A stretch of 64,000 nt of DNA from Bog-473 sp963783965 (GTDB lineage: Bacteria > Actinomycetota > Acidimicrobiia > Acidimicrobiales > RAAP-2). The notes beneath the pieces are model-generated. The model was given only the letters and a program-made list of their open reading frames with translations. It ran no database searches and was not told the DNA's origin. Each line of letters opens with the position of its first letter. Position 1 is the first letter of the stretch. The DNA is taken from NCBI GenBank assembly GCA_963783965.1, contig CAWAPQ010000014.1, positions 124,001 to 188,000 of the forward strand, read 5' to 3'. Both the position numbers and the translations under genes were made by a program. Shown one piece after another: positions 26,423-34,449 of this stretch.

Positions 26423-27415
26423 CTACGACGCGTCAGGCTCCGATTCGGTCGCGCGTGGCTCAGCTCGAAAGCCGGTCGACACGTACTGCTCTGGCCGGCG
26501 CTTTCCTTCGAGTGCGATGGAGGACAGCACCTCCTTGTCGGCCGCTGTCAGCGGAGGCTGCACCATTCCCCGGGGCCACAGACGCCGGACTCGGACCACA
26601 TTGAGCTCGGATGCGTAGAGGGTCACCTGGGCCGCCAGGTAGAGAAAGCTGATGAGGCCCAACACGAGCGCGAACGTGCCGTACTCCTTGCTGGTGTTCC
26701 GCAGCGAGTGCTCGACCAGGACGCCGCCGACGTACTGCAGAACGGTCCATCCCGCAGCACCGGCGATGGCACCGGGCAGCATGTCCCCCCAGGGGATCTG
26801 CTTGGGGGTGAGCAGCCTGAAGGCGACGACGAAGAGGCCGATGTTGACGAACAACGACACCACGACGGCGCCGACCACAGCCCAAGCCCCGTGGTGGCCA
26901 ATGGTCACCAGGCCGGCGAGCACCGTGCTCACCAGGAGAAACAAACCGAGCACCAACGTCATTGAGGCGGTCCTCCCCAACCGGGCCCAGAAATTCGGCC
27001 GGTTCACGCCAGGAATGTTCCAGATTTCCGCCTGGGCGTACTGCGCCGTCTGCATCGCTCCTTGTGAGCCCCACAAGACGAAGAGGATCCCCACCACCAA
27101 TCCGAAGATGCTGCGACCCTGCAATCCGTGGATGTTCGTGCTGAGTTTCGTCCCGACGACAGGAAATTGGGAGAAGGCCGAGTTCTCGACTCGCTGGACG
27201 AATGAATGGTCGGCGCTCCCGAAGAAGCCCAGGATCGTGACCAGGAGGAGCAGCAGCGGGAAGAGCGACAGAAAGCCGTAGAACGTCAGCAGCGCGGCCA
27301 GCGAGCCACCCCGGTCGTCGCCGAACTTCTTGAAGACGCCCACCGCGAACGCAAGAGGCCGGACATCTTGTTGCACCCGGTCAACCCGCCGGACGAGGCG
27401 CTCAGCGACGTTCAT
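26423..27415 (-). CDS. YihY/BrkB-family membrane protein
   Basis: This 330-residue polytopic protein is given a start at ATG 27413-27415 (MNVAERLVRRVDR); the open frame extends 14 codons further. Family hallmarks are FKKFGDDRGGSLAALLTFYGFLSLFPLL (the A-L-T-F-Y-x-x-x-S-L-F-P signature), LWGSQGAMQTAQYA, then the IPWGDMLPGAIAGAAGW block. About six transmembrane helices are visible. The C-terminus is a cytosolic tail (LSSIALEGKRRPEQYV). The BrkB/YihY function is unsettled, despite an old annotation as ribonuclease BN. It lies upstream of the small peptide and diverges from the LigD-like ligase. Confidence 0.93.
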   Translation of the reverse strand: MNVAERLVRRVDRVQQDVRPLAFAVGVFKKFGDDRGGSLAALLTFYGFLSLFPLLLLLVTILGFFGSADHSFVQRVENSAFSQFPVVGTKLSTNIHGLQGRSIFGLVVGILFVLWGSQGAMQTAQYAQAEIWNIPGVNRPNFWARLGRTASMTLVLGLFLLVSTVLAGLVTIGHHGAWAVVGAVVVSLFVNIGLFVVAFRLLTPKQIPWGDMLPGAIAGAAGWTVLQYVGGVLVEHSLRNTSKEYGTFALVLGLISFLYLAAQVTLYASELNVVRVRRLWPRGMVQPPLTAADKEVLSSIALEGKRRPEQYVSTGFRAEPRATESEPDAS

Positions 27416-27496
27416 CGCGATCCCGCCGTGTACGTGGAGCGATGAGCACACGTCCACGCGACGTCAGCACAGCCATGCCATCTTTTCCCTCCAGGA

Positions 27497-29029
27497 ATGG
27501 GCGTTCGCTTTTTCATACCCCGTGTTGCAACGGCCAACCCAACACCGTGGCTAGCGTGGTCCGTGGTGACGCCGAGGTCCACGGGTCGAAGTGAGGGCAG
27601 CAGCAGGGGAAAGCTCGACACCTATCGCATCAAGCGGGACCCCGAAAGGACGCCCGAACCCATGGGCGGACGAGCGGCCGGGCCGTCATCCGGCCAGCGC
27701 TTCGTGATTCAAGAGCACCACGCGCGGAGCCTCCACTGGGATCTCCGGCTCGAACGCGACGGCGTGCTCGCCTCCTGGGCGCTCCCCAAGGGCCTCCCCG
27801 AGACCCCGGAGAAGAATCACCTGGCCGTGCACACCGAGGACCATCCCCTGGAATACGTGACCTTCCAGGGCGAGATCCCGCTTGGCGAGTACGGCGGTGG
27901 CCAGATGACGATCTGGGATTCCGGCCGGTACGACGTGGAGAAGTGGTCGGACTCCGAGGTCAAGTTCGTGCTCCATGGCGCGAAGGCCTCGGGAAGCTTC
28001 GTGCTCTTCCAGACCAAGGATCGCGACTGGATGATCCATCGGCACGGCCCTTCGACCCGGTCCGACGCCTTTCCCACCTCAGTCAAGCCCATGCTGGCCG
28101 TGGCCGGAAAGCTCCCGGCCGACAGCGAGAACTGGGCGTTCGAAGTCAAATGGGACGGCATCCGGGCGATCCTTTTCGTCGAGGGTGGGCGGGTGCGCGC
28201 CTTGAGCCGGAACGATCTCGACGTGACCGTCTCGTTCCCGGAGCTCGCCGACATCGGAAAGTTCCTCGGCATGACCACCTGCGTCATCGACGGCGAGATC
28301 GTCGCGCTGGGCGAAGACGGCCGTCCAAGCTTTTCCCGGTTACAGCAACGCATGCATGTGTCGAACCAGCGCGAGGCCAAGCGCAGGTCGCTCTCCGACC
28401 CCGTCACCTTCGTGGCGTTCGACCTCCTGTATGTCGACGGGCATTCGCTGCTGGACGCGGAGTACGACACACGACGAGAGCGGCTGGAGTCACTGCACCT
28501 CTCCGGTGAGACCTTCATCACGACCGACGCGTTCCGTGACGTCTCCGGCCAGGACATTCTCGACGCGACCATTGCCAACGGCCTTGAGGGCGTCGTCGCC
28601 AAGCGACGCGCTTCGCCCTACCGGCCCGGTCGGCGTCATCCGGACTGGACGAAGGTCAAGTCCTTCCGCACGCAGGAGGTCGTCATCGGCGCCTGGACCG
28701 ACGGGCAGGGTGAGCGTCGGGGCAGCCTTGGCGCCCTCCTCCTCGGCATTCCCGAAGAAGGAGGGCTGCGTTACGTCGGCAAAGTCGGCACCGGCTTCAC
28801 CGCGAGGGCCCGGGCCGACCTCCTCCACGACCTCGAGCACCTGGCGACGAAGGACAGCCCGTTCGTCTCACCGCTCCCGGCCTCCGACGCGAAAACGGCC
28901 CACTTCGCACGGCCCGAGCTGGTGGGAGAGGTCGAATTCGCCGAGTGGACCACGGCCGGGAGGTTGCGGCAGCCGGCGTGGCGCGGGCTGCGTCCCGACA
29001 AGCATCCGGGTGAGGTCGTGAGGGAATGA
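27497..29029 (+). CDS. ligD: LigD-type 3'-phosphoesterase and ATP-dependent DNA ligase
   Basis: This protein joins a LigD phosphoesterase (PE) domain to an ATP-dependent ligase domain. The PE part shows FVIQEHHARSLHWDLRLERD (catalytic His, His, Asp, Arg) and HTEDHPLEY. The ligase has the nucleotidyl lysine in FEVKWDGIRA (Lys218 if counted from 27497), VIDGEIVAL (motif III region), GVVAKR and the C-terminal OB fold. The canonical LigD opening L-x-x-Y-x-x-KRD-x-x-x-TPEP is seen as LDTYRIKRDPERTPEP, so the true start could be GTG 27563 or 27566 rather than ATG 27497. The next gene supplies the polymerase domain. Its expected role is non-homologous end joining. Confidence 0.93.
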   Translation: MGVRFFIPRVATANPTPWLAWSVVTPRSTGRSEGSSRGKLDTYRIKRDPERTPEPMGGRAAGPSSGQRFVIQEHHARSLHWDLRLERDGVLASWALPKGLPETPEKNHLAVHTEDHPLEYVTFQGEIPLGEYGGGQMTIWDSGRYDVEKWSDSEVKFVLHGAKASGSFVLFQTKDRDWMIHRHGPSTRSDAFPTSVKPMLAVAGKLPADSENWAFEVKWDGIRAILFVEGGRVRALSRNDLDVTVSFPELADIGKFLGMTTCVIDGEIVALGEDGRPSFSRLQQRMHVSNQREAKRRSLSDPVTFVAFDLLYVDGHSLLDAEYDTRRERLESLHLSGETFITTDAFRDVSGQDILDATIANGLEGVVAKRRASPYRPGRRHPDWTKVKSFRTQEVVIGAWTDGQGERRGSLGALLLGIPEEGGLRYVGKVGTGFTARARADLLHDLEHLATKDSPFVSPLPASDAKTAHFARPELVGEVEFAEWTTAGRLRQPAWRGLRPDKHPGEVVRE

Positions 29030-29928
29030 TGGCTGACTCCACGCGCACGACGATCGAGGGCCGGGAGCTCTCGGTCACGAATCTCGAGAAGGTGCTCTTC
29101 CCCGGCGACGGCTTCACCAAGGGTCAGCTCATCGACTACTACGTGCGCGTCGCCCCGGTCATGCTGCCGCACCTCCGAGAGCGCCCGTTGACGATGAAGC
29201 GGTTCCCGGACGGGGTCGAGGGCAAGTCGTTCTTCGAGAAGCACATCCCCTCCCACGCACCCGAGTGGGTGCAGTCCGTGGATGTCTCGGCCAGCGACGG
29301 CCAGGACGTCATCCCCTACGCCATGGTCAACGACCTTCCGACGTTGGCCTGGGCCGCCAACCTCGGGACCATTGAGCTCCACGTACCGCTCTGGCACGTC
29401 GGCCGCCATCGCAAGCTGCCGGCGCGGCCCGACCACATGGTGTTCGACCTCGATCCCGGCGAGGGAACGTCGATCGTCGAGTGCTGCGTGGTGGCGACCT
29501 TCGTGACGGACGAGCTGGAGCGCCAAGGAATCGAATCGTTCGCCAAGACGAGCGGGTCGAAGGGCCTCCAGCTCTACGCGGCCGTCGGGCCCAAGACGAC
29601 CTGGGACAGCCTCCGGGAGCGCACGCACGAGCTCGCCCGCAAGCTGGAATCCGACCACCGCGAGCTGGTGGTCTCGAACATGCGTCGGTCCTTGCGGCGC
29701 GGACGCGTTCTGATCGACTGGAGCCAGAACCATTCCGCCAAGACGACGGTCGCCGTCTACTCCGTGCGAGCGATGCCGGCGCCGACGGTGTCGACACCGG
29801 TCACCCCCGCCGAGGTGGAGCAGTGCGCGGCGAAGAAGGACCCCGGGCTCCTTCGATTCGAGACGAACGACGTGTTGCGGCGCATTGAGAAGGACGGCGA
29901 CCTCTTCGCTCCCCTCGGCTTACCCTGA
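29026..29928 (+). CDS. ligD: LigD-type polymerase domain (primase-polymerase, AEP fold)
   Basis: This 300-residue stand-alone LigD polymerase domain overlaps the ligase gene by four bases (ATGA) and is translationally coupled to it. The opening VTNLEKVLFPGDGFTKGQLI and the block RPLTMKRFPDGVEGKSFFEK are standard. The catalytic metal aspartates are in VFDLDPGEG and the third in VLIDWSQN. S-G-S-K-G-L-Q (substrate binding) is intact. In LigD these enzymes add ribonucleotides or fill short gaps at broken ends. The domain split over two genes, in the order PE-ligase then polymerase, replaces the usual fused protein. Confidence 0.95.
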   Translation: MMADSTRTTIEGRELSVTNLEKVLFPGDGFTKGQLIDYYVRVAPVMLPHLRERPLTMKRFPDGVEGKSFFEKHIPSHAPEWVQSVDVSASDGQDVIPYAMVNDLPTLAWAANLGTIELHVPLWHVGRHRKLPARPDHMVFDLDPGEGTSIVECCVVATFVTDELERQGIESFAKTSGSKGLQLYAAVGPKTTWDSLRERTHELARKLESDHRELVVSNMRRSLRRGRVLIDWSQNHSAKTTVAVYSVRAMPAPTVSTPVTPAEVEQCAAKKDPGLLRFETNDVLRRIEKDGDLFAPLGLP

Positions 29929-30048
29929 CCCGACGGCCGCCAACCTTCGTTCGGCCCGGGATCCACACAGACGGGGGAAAGGCTGTGGAGGACGGCCCGG
30001 GCGACCGCTCCCCGATGCGCCCACCGCGTCGCGGCTGGGACGTCCCGC

Positions 30049-31122
30049 TCAGGAGCCGGAGCGCAGCCGGGCCAGAACCTCGTCGACGACGTCAGAAGTG
30101 GAGGAATCGCCCCCCAGGTCGAAGGTCCGTATCCCGTCGGCCGCCGCGCCCAGCGTGGCCCGGCGGATGGCGGCGGCGGCCTCCGCCACGACCTCATCGC
30201 CGCGCGCCGCATGGTCGAGCACGGCGGCACAGGCCAGGAGCATGGCCATGGGATTGGCCACGTTCTTGCCCATGAGGGACGGTGCGGTGCCGTGCGGTGC
30301 CTCCGCCATGGCAACCACCGGCCGCAGATCGTCATCGAGAGCGAGCAGGACCGACTCGGCTCCGGCGATCGAACCGAAGAGGGCCAGCACGAGGTCCGAC
30401 AGGCAGTCCCCGTCGCGGTTGAGCGCCGGGACCACGAGCGGGTTGGCGTTGGACTCGGTGATCAACCCGGCGTACGCAGCGTCGATAAGCGTGGGGCGGT
30501 AGGACACCTGGGGATAGCGCGCGGCCGCCGCGTCCATCTCCTCCTTCAGCATCCCCTCGTAGACGGTGGACACGGTCCATTTCGGGCCCCCGTAGACGCA
30601 GGCACCGAGCTGGGCGGCCGTGACGAACGAGAACTCCGACACGGACCGGCAGGTCGAGCGGTCGATGCGCTCGGTCCGCCACGCCTGCTCAGCGGTGCTC
30701 CCGGGGGCACCGCTCCGGTGCTCCTCCGCCCCGTAGGCGTCGCCCACGGCCATGCGCACCACCACAATCGGGTGGACGACCGACGCCGGCGGGGCCACGC
30801 CCGGGATGCGGCGGCCCGTCCGCACGATGACGGAGCCACCGACGCCCTCGCGCAGAATGCGATTGGGGCTGCCGACGTCGCCGGTCGTCTCCGGTGTGAT
30901 GGTGGCCGCTTTGAGCCCCAGGCCCGTTTCGCGCATGGCGGCCGCCGCCTCGCGGACCACCGCGTTGGCGGTCTCCCGCCGGTGCGCGAGGGACAGGTCG
31001 AACCGGAGCAATTGGACGTCGAACCCGAGGACTTCGGGGTCCAGGACCCGCAGGGCCTCATTGAGCAATTCCTGCCCGGTTTCGTCGCCATCGCAGACGA
31101 CGATCCGGCGACCCTCTGACAC
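30049..31122 (-). CDS. Isocitrate/isopropylmalate dehydrogenase-family protein
   Basis: This 357-residue beta-decarboxylating dehydrogenase fold protein starts at GTG 31122. The usual N-terminal GDGIGPE is replaced by CDGDETGQELL, but the late motifs are clear: NRDGDCLSDLVLALFGSIAG (the Y-G-D-I-x-S-D block, with Asp ligands kept) and EAPHGTAPSLMGKNVANPMA. The usual substrate-binding Ser-Arg region is hard to place: RTGRRIPGVAP is present but altered. An NAD(P)-dependent 2-hydroxy acid decarboxylating dehydrogenase of unknown specificity is the safest call. It converges with the LigD polymerase gene and lies downstream of the cyclopropane-synthase-like gene on the same strand. Confidence 0.88.
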   Translation of the reverse strand: MSEGRRIVVCDGDETGQELLNEALRVLDPEVLGFDVQLLRFDLSLAHRRETANAVVREAAAAMRETGLGLKAATITPETTGDVGSPNRILREGVGGSVIVRTGRRIPGVAPPASVVHPIVVVRMAVGDAYGAEEHRSGAPGSTAEQAWRTERIDRSTCRSVSEFSFVTAAQLGACVYGGPKWTVSTVYEGMLKEEMDAAAARYPQVSYRPTLIDAAYAGLITESNANPLVVPALNRDGDCLSDLVLALFGSIAGAESVLLALDDDLRPVVAMAEAPHGTAPSLMGKNVANPMAMLLACAAVLDHAARGDEVVAEAAAAIRRATLGAAADGIRTFDLGGDSSTSDVVDEVLARLRSGS

Positions 31123-31176
31123 GGGTTCAGGGTCGCACGAATCGGCTGTCCGTGCCAGAACGCTCGGCCCCGGAGT

Positions 31177-32511
31177 TCAGCCCCATGCACCGCGGGTGGG
31201 AGGCATGCCGCTCCGGCCGTCGGCCCCCGGCACGACGCCGAGCACCTGGTGTATGGAGATGCCGCCGTCTTCGAACCCGTTGGCCGACGCCGCCATGTAC
31301 AGCTGCCAGACGCGCGCCCGGCGCACCCCGACCTCCGACACGGCCGCATCCCAGTGGTGCTGCAGGTTGGCGACCCAGGCTCGAAGAGTCTTGGCGTAGT
31401 GCTCTCGGAGTGACTCGACATCGCGCACCTCGAACCCCGCCTCCTCCATCGACAGGACCACCTGCCCCACGTCGATGAGCTCGCCGTCGGGGAACACATA
31501 GCGTCCGATGAAGGTCCGCGGGCCGATGCGCGATCCACCCACGCTCGAAATGGCGTGGTTCAGCAGCCGCCCCTCGGGCCCGAGCAAACGGCGCATGGTG
31601 GCGAAGTACTCGGCGCTCTTCGACGAGCCGACGTGCTCGAACATGCCGACCGACGCGATGCCGTCGAATGCCCCGTCGCGGATATCGCGGTAATCCTGCA
31701 ACCGGATCTCAATCTGGTCGTCCAATCCGGCGGCCGCGACCCGGTCGAGCCCCCAGCGGGCCTGTGCCGGGCTGAGCGTGACGCCGACGACCCGGGCGCC
31801 ATAGTGCCGGGCCGCGTGGATGGCGAAGCTGCCCCAGCCGCACCCGACATCGAGGATCCGCTGTCCCGCGCCGGCGGCCAACCCGAGTTTGCGGCAGATC
31901 AGGTCGTGCTTCGACGCCTGAGCGTCTTCGAGCGTCTCGACCCCCTGGGCGAACCGTGCGCAGGAGTAGGTCATGGCCGGCCCGAGCACCAAGGCATAGA
32001 ACTCGTTGCTGACGTCGTAGTGGTGCTGGACGGCCTGCGCGTCGCGACTGCGCGAGTGCAGGCGGCCCTGCGGCGCCGCTTCCTCGGGTGGCGGCGGGAG
32101 GGGCTTGCCGATGACCCCGAGCCGGCGGGCCGCCTGCAGCGTCTGCCACGGCAGCCGTGACCCGACATGGATGCGCTCCGGGGCCGCGTGGTGCAGCGCC
32201 GCCAGAATCTCGAAGATGTCACCTTCGAAGGCCAGGTCGCCCACGACGAAGGCGCGCGCCAGCCCGAGTTCCCCGGGTGCCCAGAGCAAGCGCCGGACGG
32301 CGTCGGGCGAGCGCACCTGCAGCGTGTCGCCCGCTGCCGGCCCGAGCGACGTTCCGTCCCAGAACTCGAATCGCACGGGGATCGCGCCGCCGAAGAAATG
32401 TGCCAGGAGCGGGGCCATCGCCGCCGCCACCCCGACACTTGGGTTGGTCTCGCCGACTGGGGTCTGCTGCGGCCGCAATGGGCGCGGCCGGGAGATGAGG
32501 TCCGATGTCAT
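31177..32511 (-). CDS. Cyclopropane-fatty-acyl-phospholipid synthase-like methyltransferase
   Basis: This 444-residue SAM-dependent enzyme of the CFA synthase / mycolic-acid methyltransferase family starts at ATG 32509-32511 after aggaga; the frame runs far upstream without family content. An N-terminal about 130-residue domain typical of CFA synthases precedes the catalytic part, with HHYDVSNEFYALVLG (bicarbonate and lipid site region), MTYSCARF, the SAM motif ILDVGCGWGSFAIHAA, VTLSPAQ, and FDGIASVGMFEHVG. It probably methylenates or methylates unsaturated membrane acyl chains at the inner membrane. It diverges from the IPT/TIG gene. Confidence 0.93.
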   Translation of the reverse strand: MTSDLISRPRPLRPQQTPVGETNPSVGVAAAMAPLLAHFFGGAIPVRFEFWDGTSLGPAAGDTLQVRSPDAVRRLLWAPGELGLARAFVVGDLAFEGDIFEILAALHHAAPERIHVGSRLPWQTLQAARRLGVIGKPLPPPPEEAAPQGRLHSRSRDAQAVQHHYDVSNEFYALVLGPAMTYSCARFAQGVETLEDAQASKHDLICRKLGLAAGAGQRILDVGCGWGSFAIHAARHYGARVVGVTLSPAQARWGLDRVAAAGLDDQIEIRLQDYRDIRDGAFDGIASVGMFEHVGSSKSAEYFATMRRLLGPEGRLLNHAISSVGGSRIGPRTFIGRYVFPDGELIDVGQVVLSMEEAGFEVRDVESLREHYAKTLRAWVANLQHHWDAAVSEVGVRRARVWQLYMAASANGFEDGGISIHQVLGVVPGADGRSGMPPTRGAWG

Positions 32512-32593
32512 CACTGTCTCCTGGTCAACTGCCCACGATGCTATGCCGTGAATGGAAGCCGTCGTTCGGGGAACATACCCGTCAGAGGGTCTG

Positions 32594-33316
32594 ATGGCAG
32601 ACGAGCACGCAACGGAACCGCCGCCGGGAACACCAGGTCGGCGCGCCCTGGGGGCCATGGAGAGCGCCGTCCGGCGCGCCCGTGAGTCGGCGGGAGCCCC
32701 ACCCCTCTCCTCCTCCGCACCTCCTCCTGCTCCTATCCGCTTTGCACGCACGCCACCGCAGCCCCCGACGGTCGAACCGGCGCCCCGCCCGGCCGAGGAC
32801 AGGCGTTCGGCCGGGCGCGACCGCTGGTTGATCCGCGCCGTCGCCGTGGTCGCCGCCCTGGTCGTGGCCGCTGCGGTTGCGTTGCTGGCATCGCTCAGCA
32901 GCTCGACGCCCCCCTCCCCCAGCGCCGCTCGCTCGACCCACACCACGACCGCGCCATCCCGCTCACCGTCGACCGGCCACCCGAGCGGCGCCAACGGTTC
33001 GACCTCGACCAGCTCGACGTCACCACCCACATCGACGTCGACACCCGAGGCGGTCACTCCGGCCGGTCCACCGGCCATCTCCTCGCTCAGTCCGTCGAGC
33101 GGCTCGGCGGGTCAGACCGTCACGGTCGCCGGCGCCAACTTCTTGAGCAGCAACGGTCAGATTGTCGCCACCTTCAACGGGCAGGTGGCGACCACGAGCT
33201 GTCCGGCTCAGAGCACGTGCACGGTCACGGTGCCTTCTTCGACCGCGTCTTCGGCGCAGGTCGTGATCACCACCTCGAGCGGCCCGTCCAATGCGGTGAC
33301 GTTCACCTACGGTTAG
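32594..33316 (+). CDS. Membrane-anchored protein with Ser/Thr linker and IPT/TIG domain
   Basis: This 240-residue protein is started at ATG 32594 (agagggtctg upstream); ATG 32552 is an in-frame alternative. A Pro/Ala-rich cytosolic region (about 1-75) precedes one transmembrane helix (WLIRAVAVVAALVVAAAVALLA). A long Ser/Thr/Pro linker follows and then an IPT/TIG immunoglobulin-like domain, ISSLSPSSGSAGQTVTVAGANF to the end. The topology places the IPT domain outside. The last 14 bases overlap the convergent phosphoribosyltransferase gene. The role is unknown; it may be a surface or cell-wall-spanning adhesion or sensor module. Confidence 0.8.
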   Translation: MADEHATEPPPGTPGRRALGAMESAVRRARESAGAPPLSSSAPPPAPIRFARTPPQPPTVEPAPRPAEDRRSAGRDRWLIRAVAVVAALVVAAAVALLASLSSSTPPSPSAARSTHTTTAPSRSPSTGHPSGANGSTSTSSTSPPTSTSTPEAVTPAGPPAISSLSPSSGSAGQTVTVAGANFLSSNGQIVATFNGQVATTSCPAQSTCTVTVPSSTASSAQVVITTSSGPSNAVTFTYG

Positions 33317-33950
33317 CGCCCCGGCGGAGCAACTCGACCACCTCGTCATCGGACGTCGGGGAGAAGTCCTGGTACCACTCGCCCACGGCGTAGAAGTGTT
33401 CGGGATGCGCCACGCAGACGAAGTCGTCGCACACGTCGCGCAAGGCCGCAACCGCTGCCTGGGGTGCGACGGCGACCGCCAGCACGATGCGCGCCACACC
33501 CTGCGCCCGGGCGACCATGCAGGCGGCCCGTGCGGTGGAGCCGGTGGCGAGGCCGTCATCCACAATGACGGCACAGCGACCCCGCAGGTCCAGGCGCGGG
33601 CGGTCCTCGCGATACCGGCAGGCCTGCGAGGTGAGCTCCGTTCGTTCCCGCTGCGCCACCGCTTCGATGTCGATCCCGTCGAGCGAGGTCGATCCCAGGA
33701 CGGCCTCGTTCTCCACCCGAACGTCGCCTTCGCCGATGGCGCCCATCGCCAGCTCGGGCTGGAACGGGACACCGAGCTTCCGGACGACGAGGACGTCGAG
33801 CGGTGCGTCGAGTGCTCGCGCCACCTCGGCGGCCACGGGGACGCCACCCCTGGGCAACCCGAGCACGACGACCCCGCCCCAGCTGAGGCAGGGGAGGGCC
33901 ACCACCAGGTCGGCCAGGTGGCGACCCGCATCGACCCGATCGCGGAACAT
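33303..33950 (-). CDS. Phosphoribosyltransferase-domain protein
   Basis: This 215-residue type I phosphoribosyltransferase fold protein starts at ATG 33948-33950 after gaggtgagg; the frame stays open to 34007. The PRPP-binding motif is CAVIVDDGLATGSTARA, and the early VVLGLPRGGVPVAAEVA and LDVLVVRKLGVP segments match the ComF/erythromycin-esterase-linked phosphoribosyltransferase-like group found alone in many actinobacteria. Substrate bases are unknown and a regulatory role is possible. Confidence 0.92.
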   Translation of the reverse strand: MFRDRVDAGRHLADLVVALPCLSWGGVVVLGLPRGGVPVAAEVARALDAPLDVLVVRKLGVPFQPELAMGAIGEGDVRVENEAVLGSTSLDGIDIEAVAQRERTELTSQACRYREDRPRLDLRGRCAVIVDDGLATGSTARAACMVARAQGVARIVLAVAVAPQAAVAALRDVCDDFVCVAHPEHFYAVGEWYQDFSPTSDDEVVELLRRGANRR

Positions 33951-34101
33951 CCACCTCACCTCCTCGACCGATGCAGTCTCCCCCCTCCGCCCCGGCTCCA
34001 CCAGCATGGGGTGGAGCCGCCGATCAGCGGGGGCGCCAAGTGCCAGGATGGACCCGAGCGGGCCCTCCGCCCGACGGCGAAGAAGGACGAGAGGAGTCCA
34101 C

Positions 34102-34383
34102 GTGGCAGAGCCCCAGCACCTGAACAGCCATCAGCGGGACACCCTGGCGCAGATCTTCAACCACCCGCTGAGCCACAACATCGAGTGGCACGCCGTCCTG
34201 TCGCTCCTGCAGGCGGTGGCCACGGTGCAGGAGACGCACAAGGGCCACGTCATGGCGACCATCGGGGACGAGAGCGAGACCTTCGATCCGCAGCGCGAGA
34301 AGGACATCGATGCCGAGCAGCTGACGAATCTTCGCCGGCTGCTCCGCAAGGCGGGATACGGACCAGAAGGGGCGTCCGACTGA
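34102..34383 (+). CDS. Small conserved actinobacterial protein (HPxSxNIEW type)
   Basis: This 93-residue protein starts at GTG 34102, with gagaggagt upstream. It begins HLNSHQRDTLAQIFNHPLSH, then NIEWHAVLSLLQAVATVQE, and ends DIDAEQLTNLRRLLRKAGYG. I recall this pattern from short hypothetical proteins of actinobacteria, where the N-terminal helix, NIEW and the C-terminal LRRML-AGY are conserved. It has a HicA-like feel in size and layout but no proven function. It lies divergently from the phosphoribosyltransferase and 66 bases before the ROK gene. Confidence 0.72.
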   Translation: MAEPQHLNSHQRDTLAQIFNHPLSHNIEWHAVLSLLQAVATVQETHKGHVMATIGDESETFDPQREKDIDAEQLTNLRRLLRKAGYGPEGASD

Positions 34384-34449
34384 GCGCGCCGCGAGGACAT
34401 CCTGCGGCGACGAGCGACAAGCAAGACTGACCGACGTGAGGATCCACCA

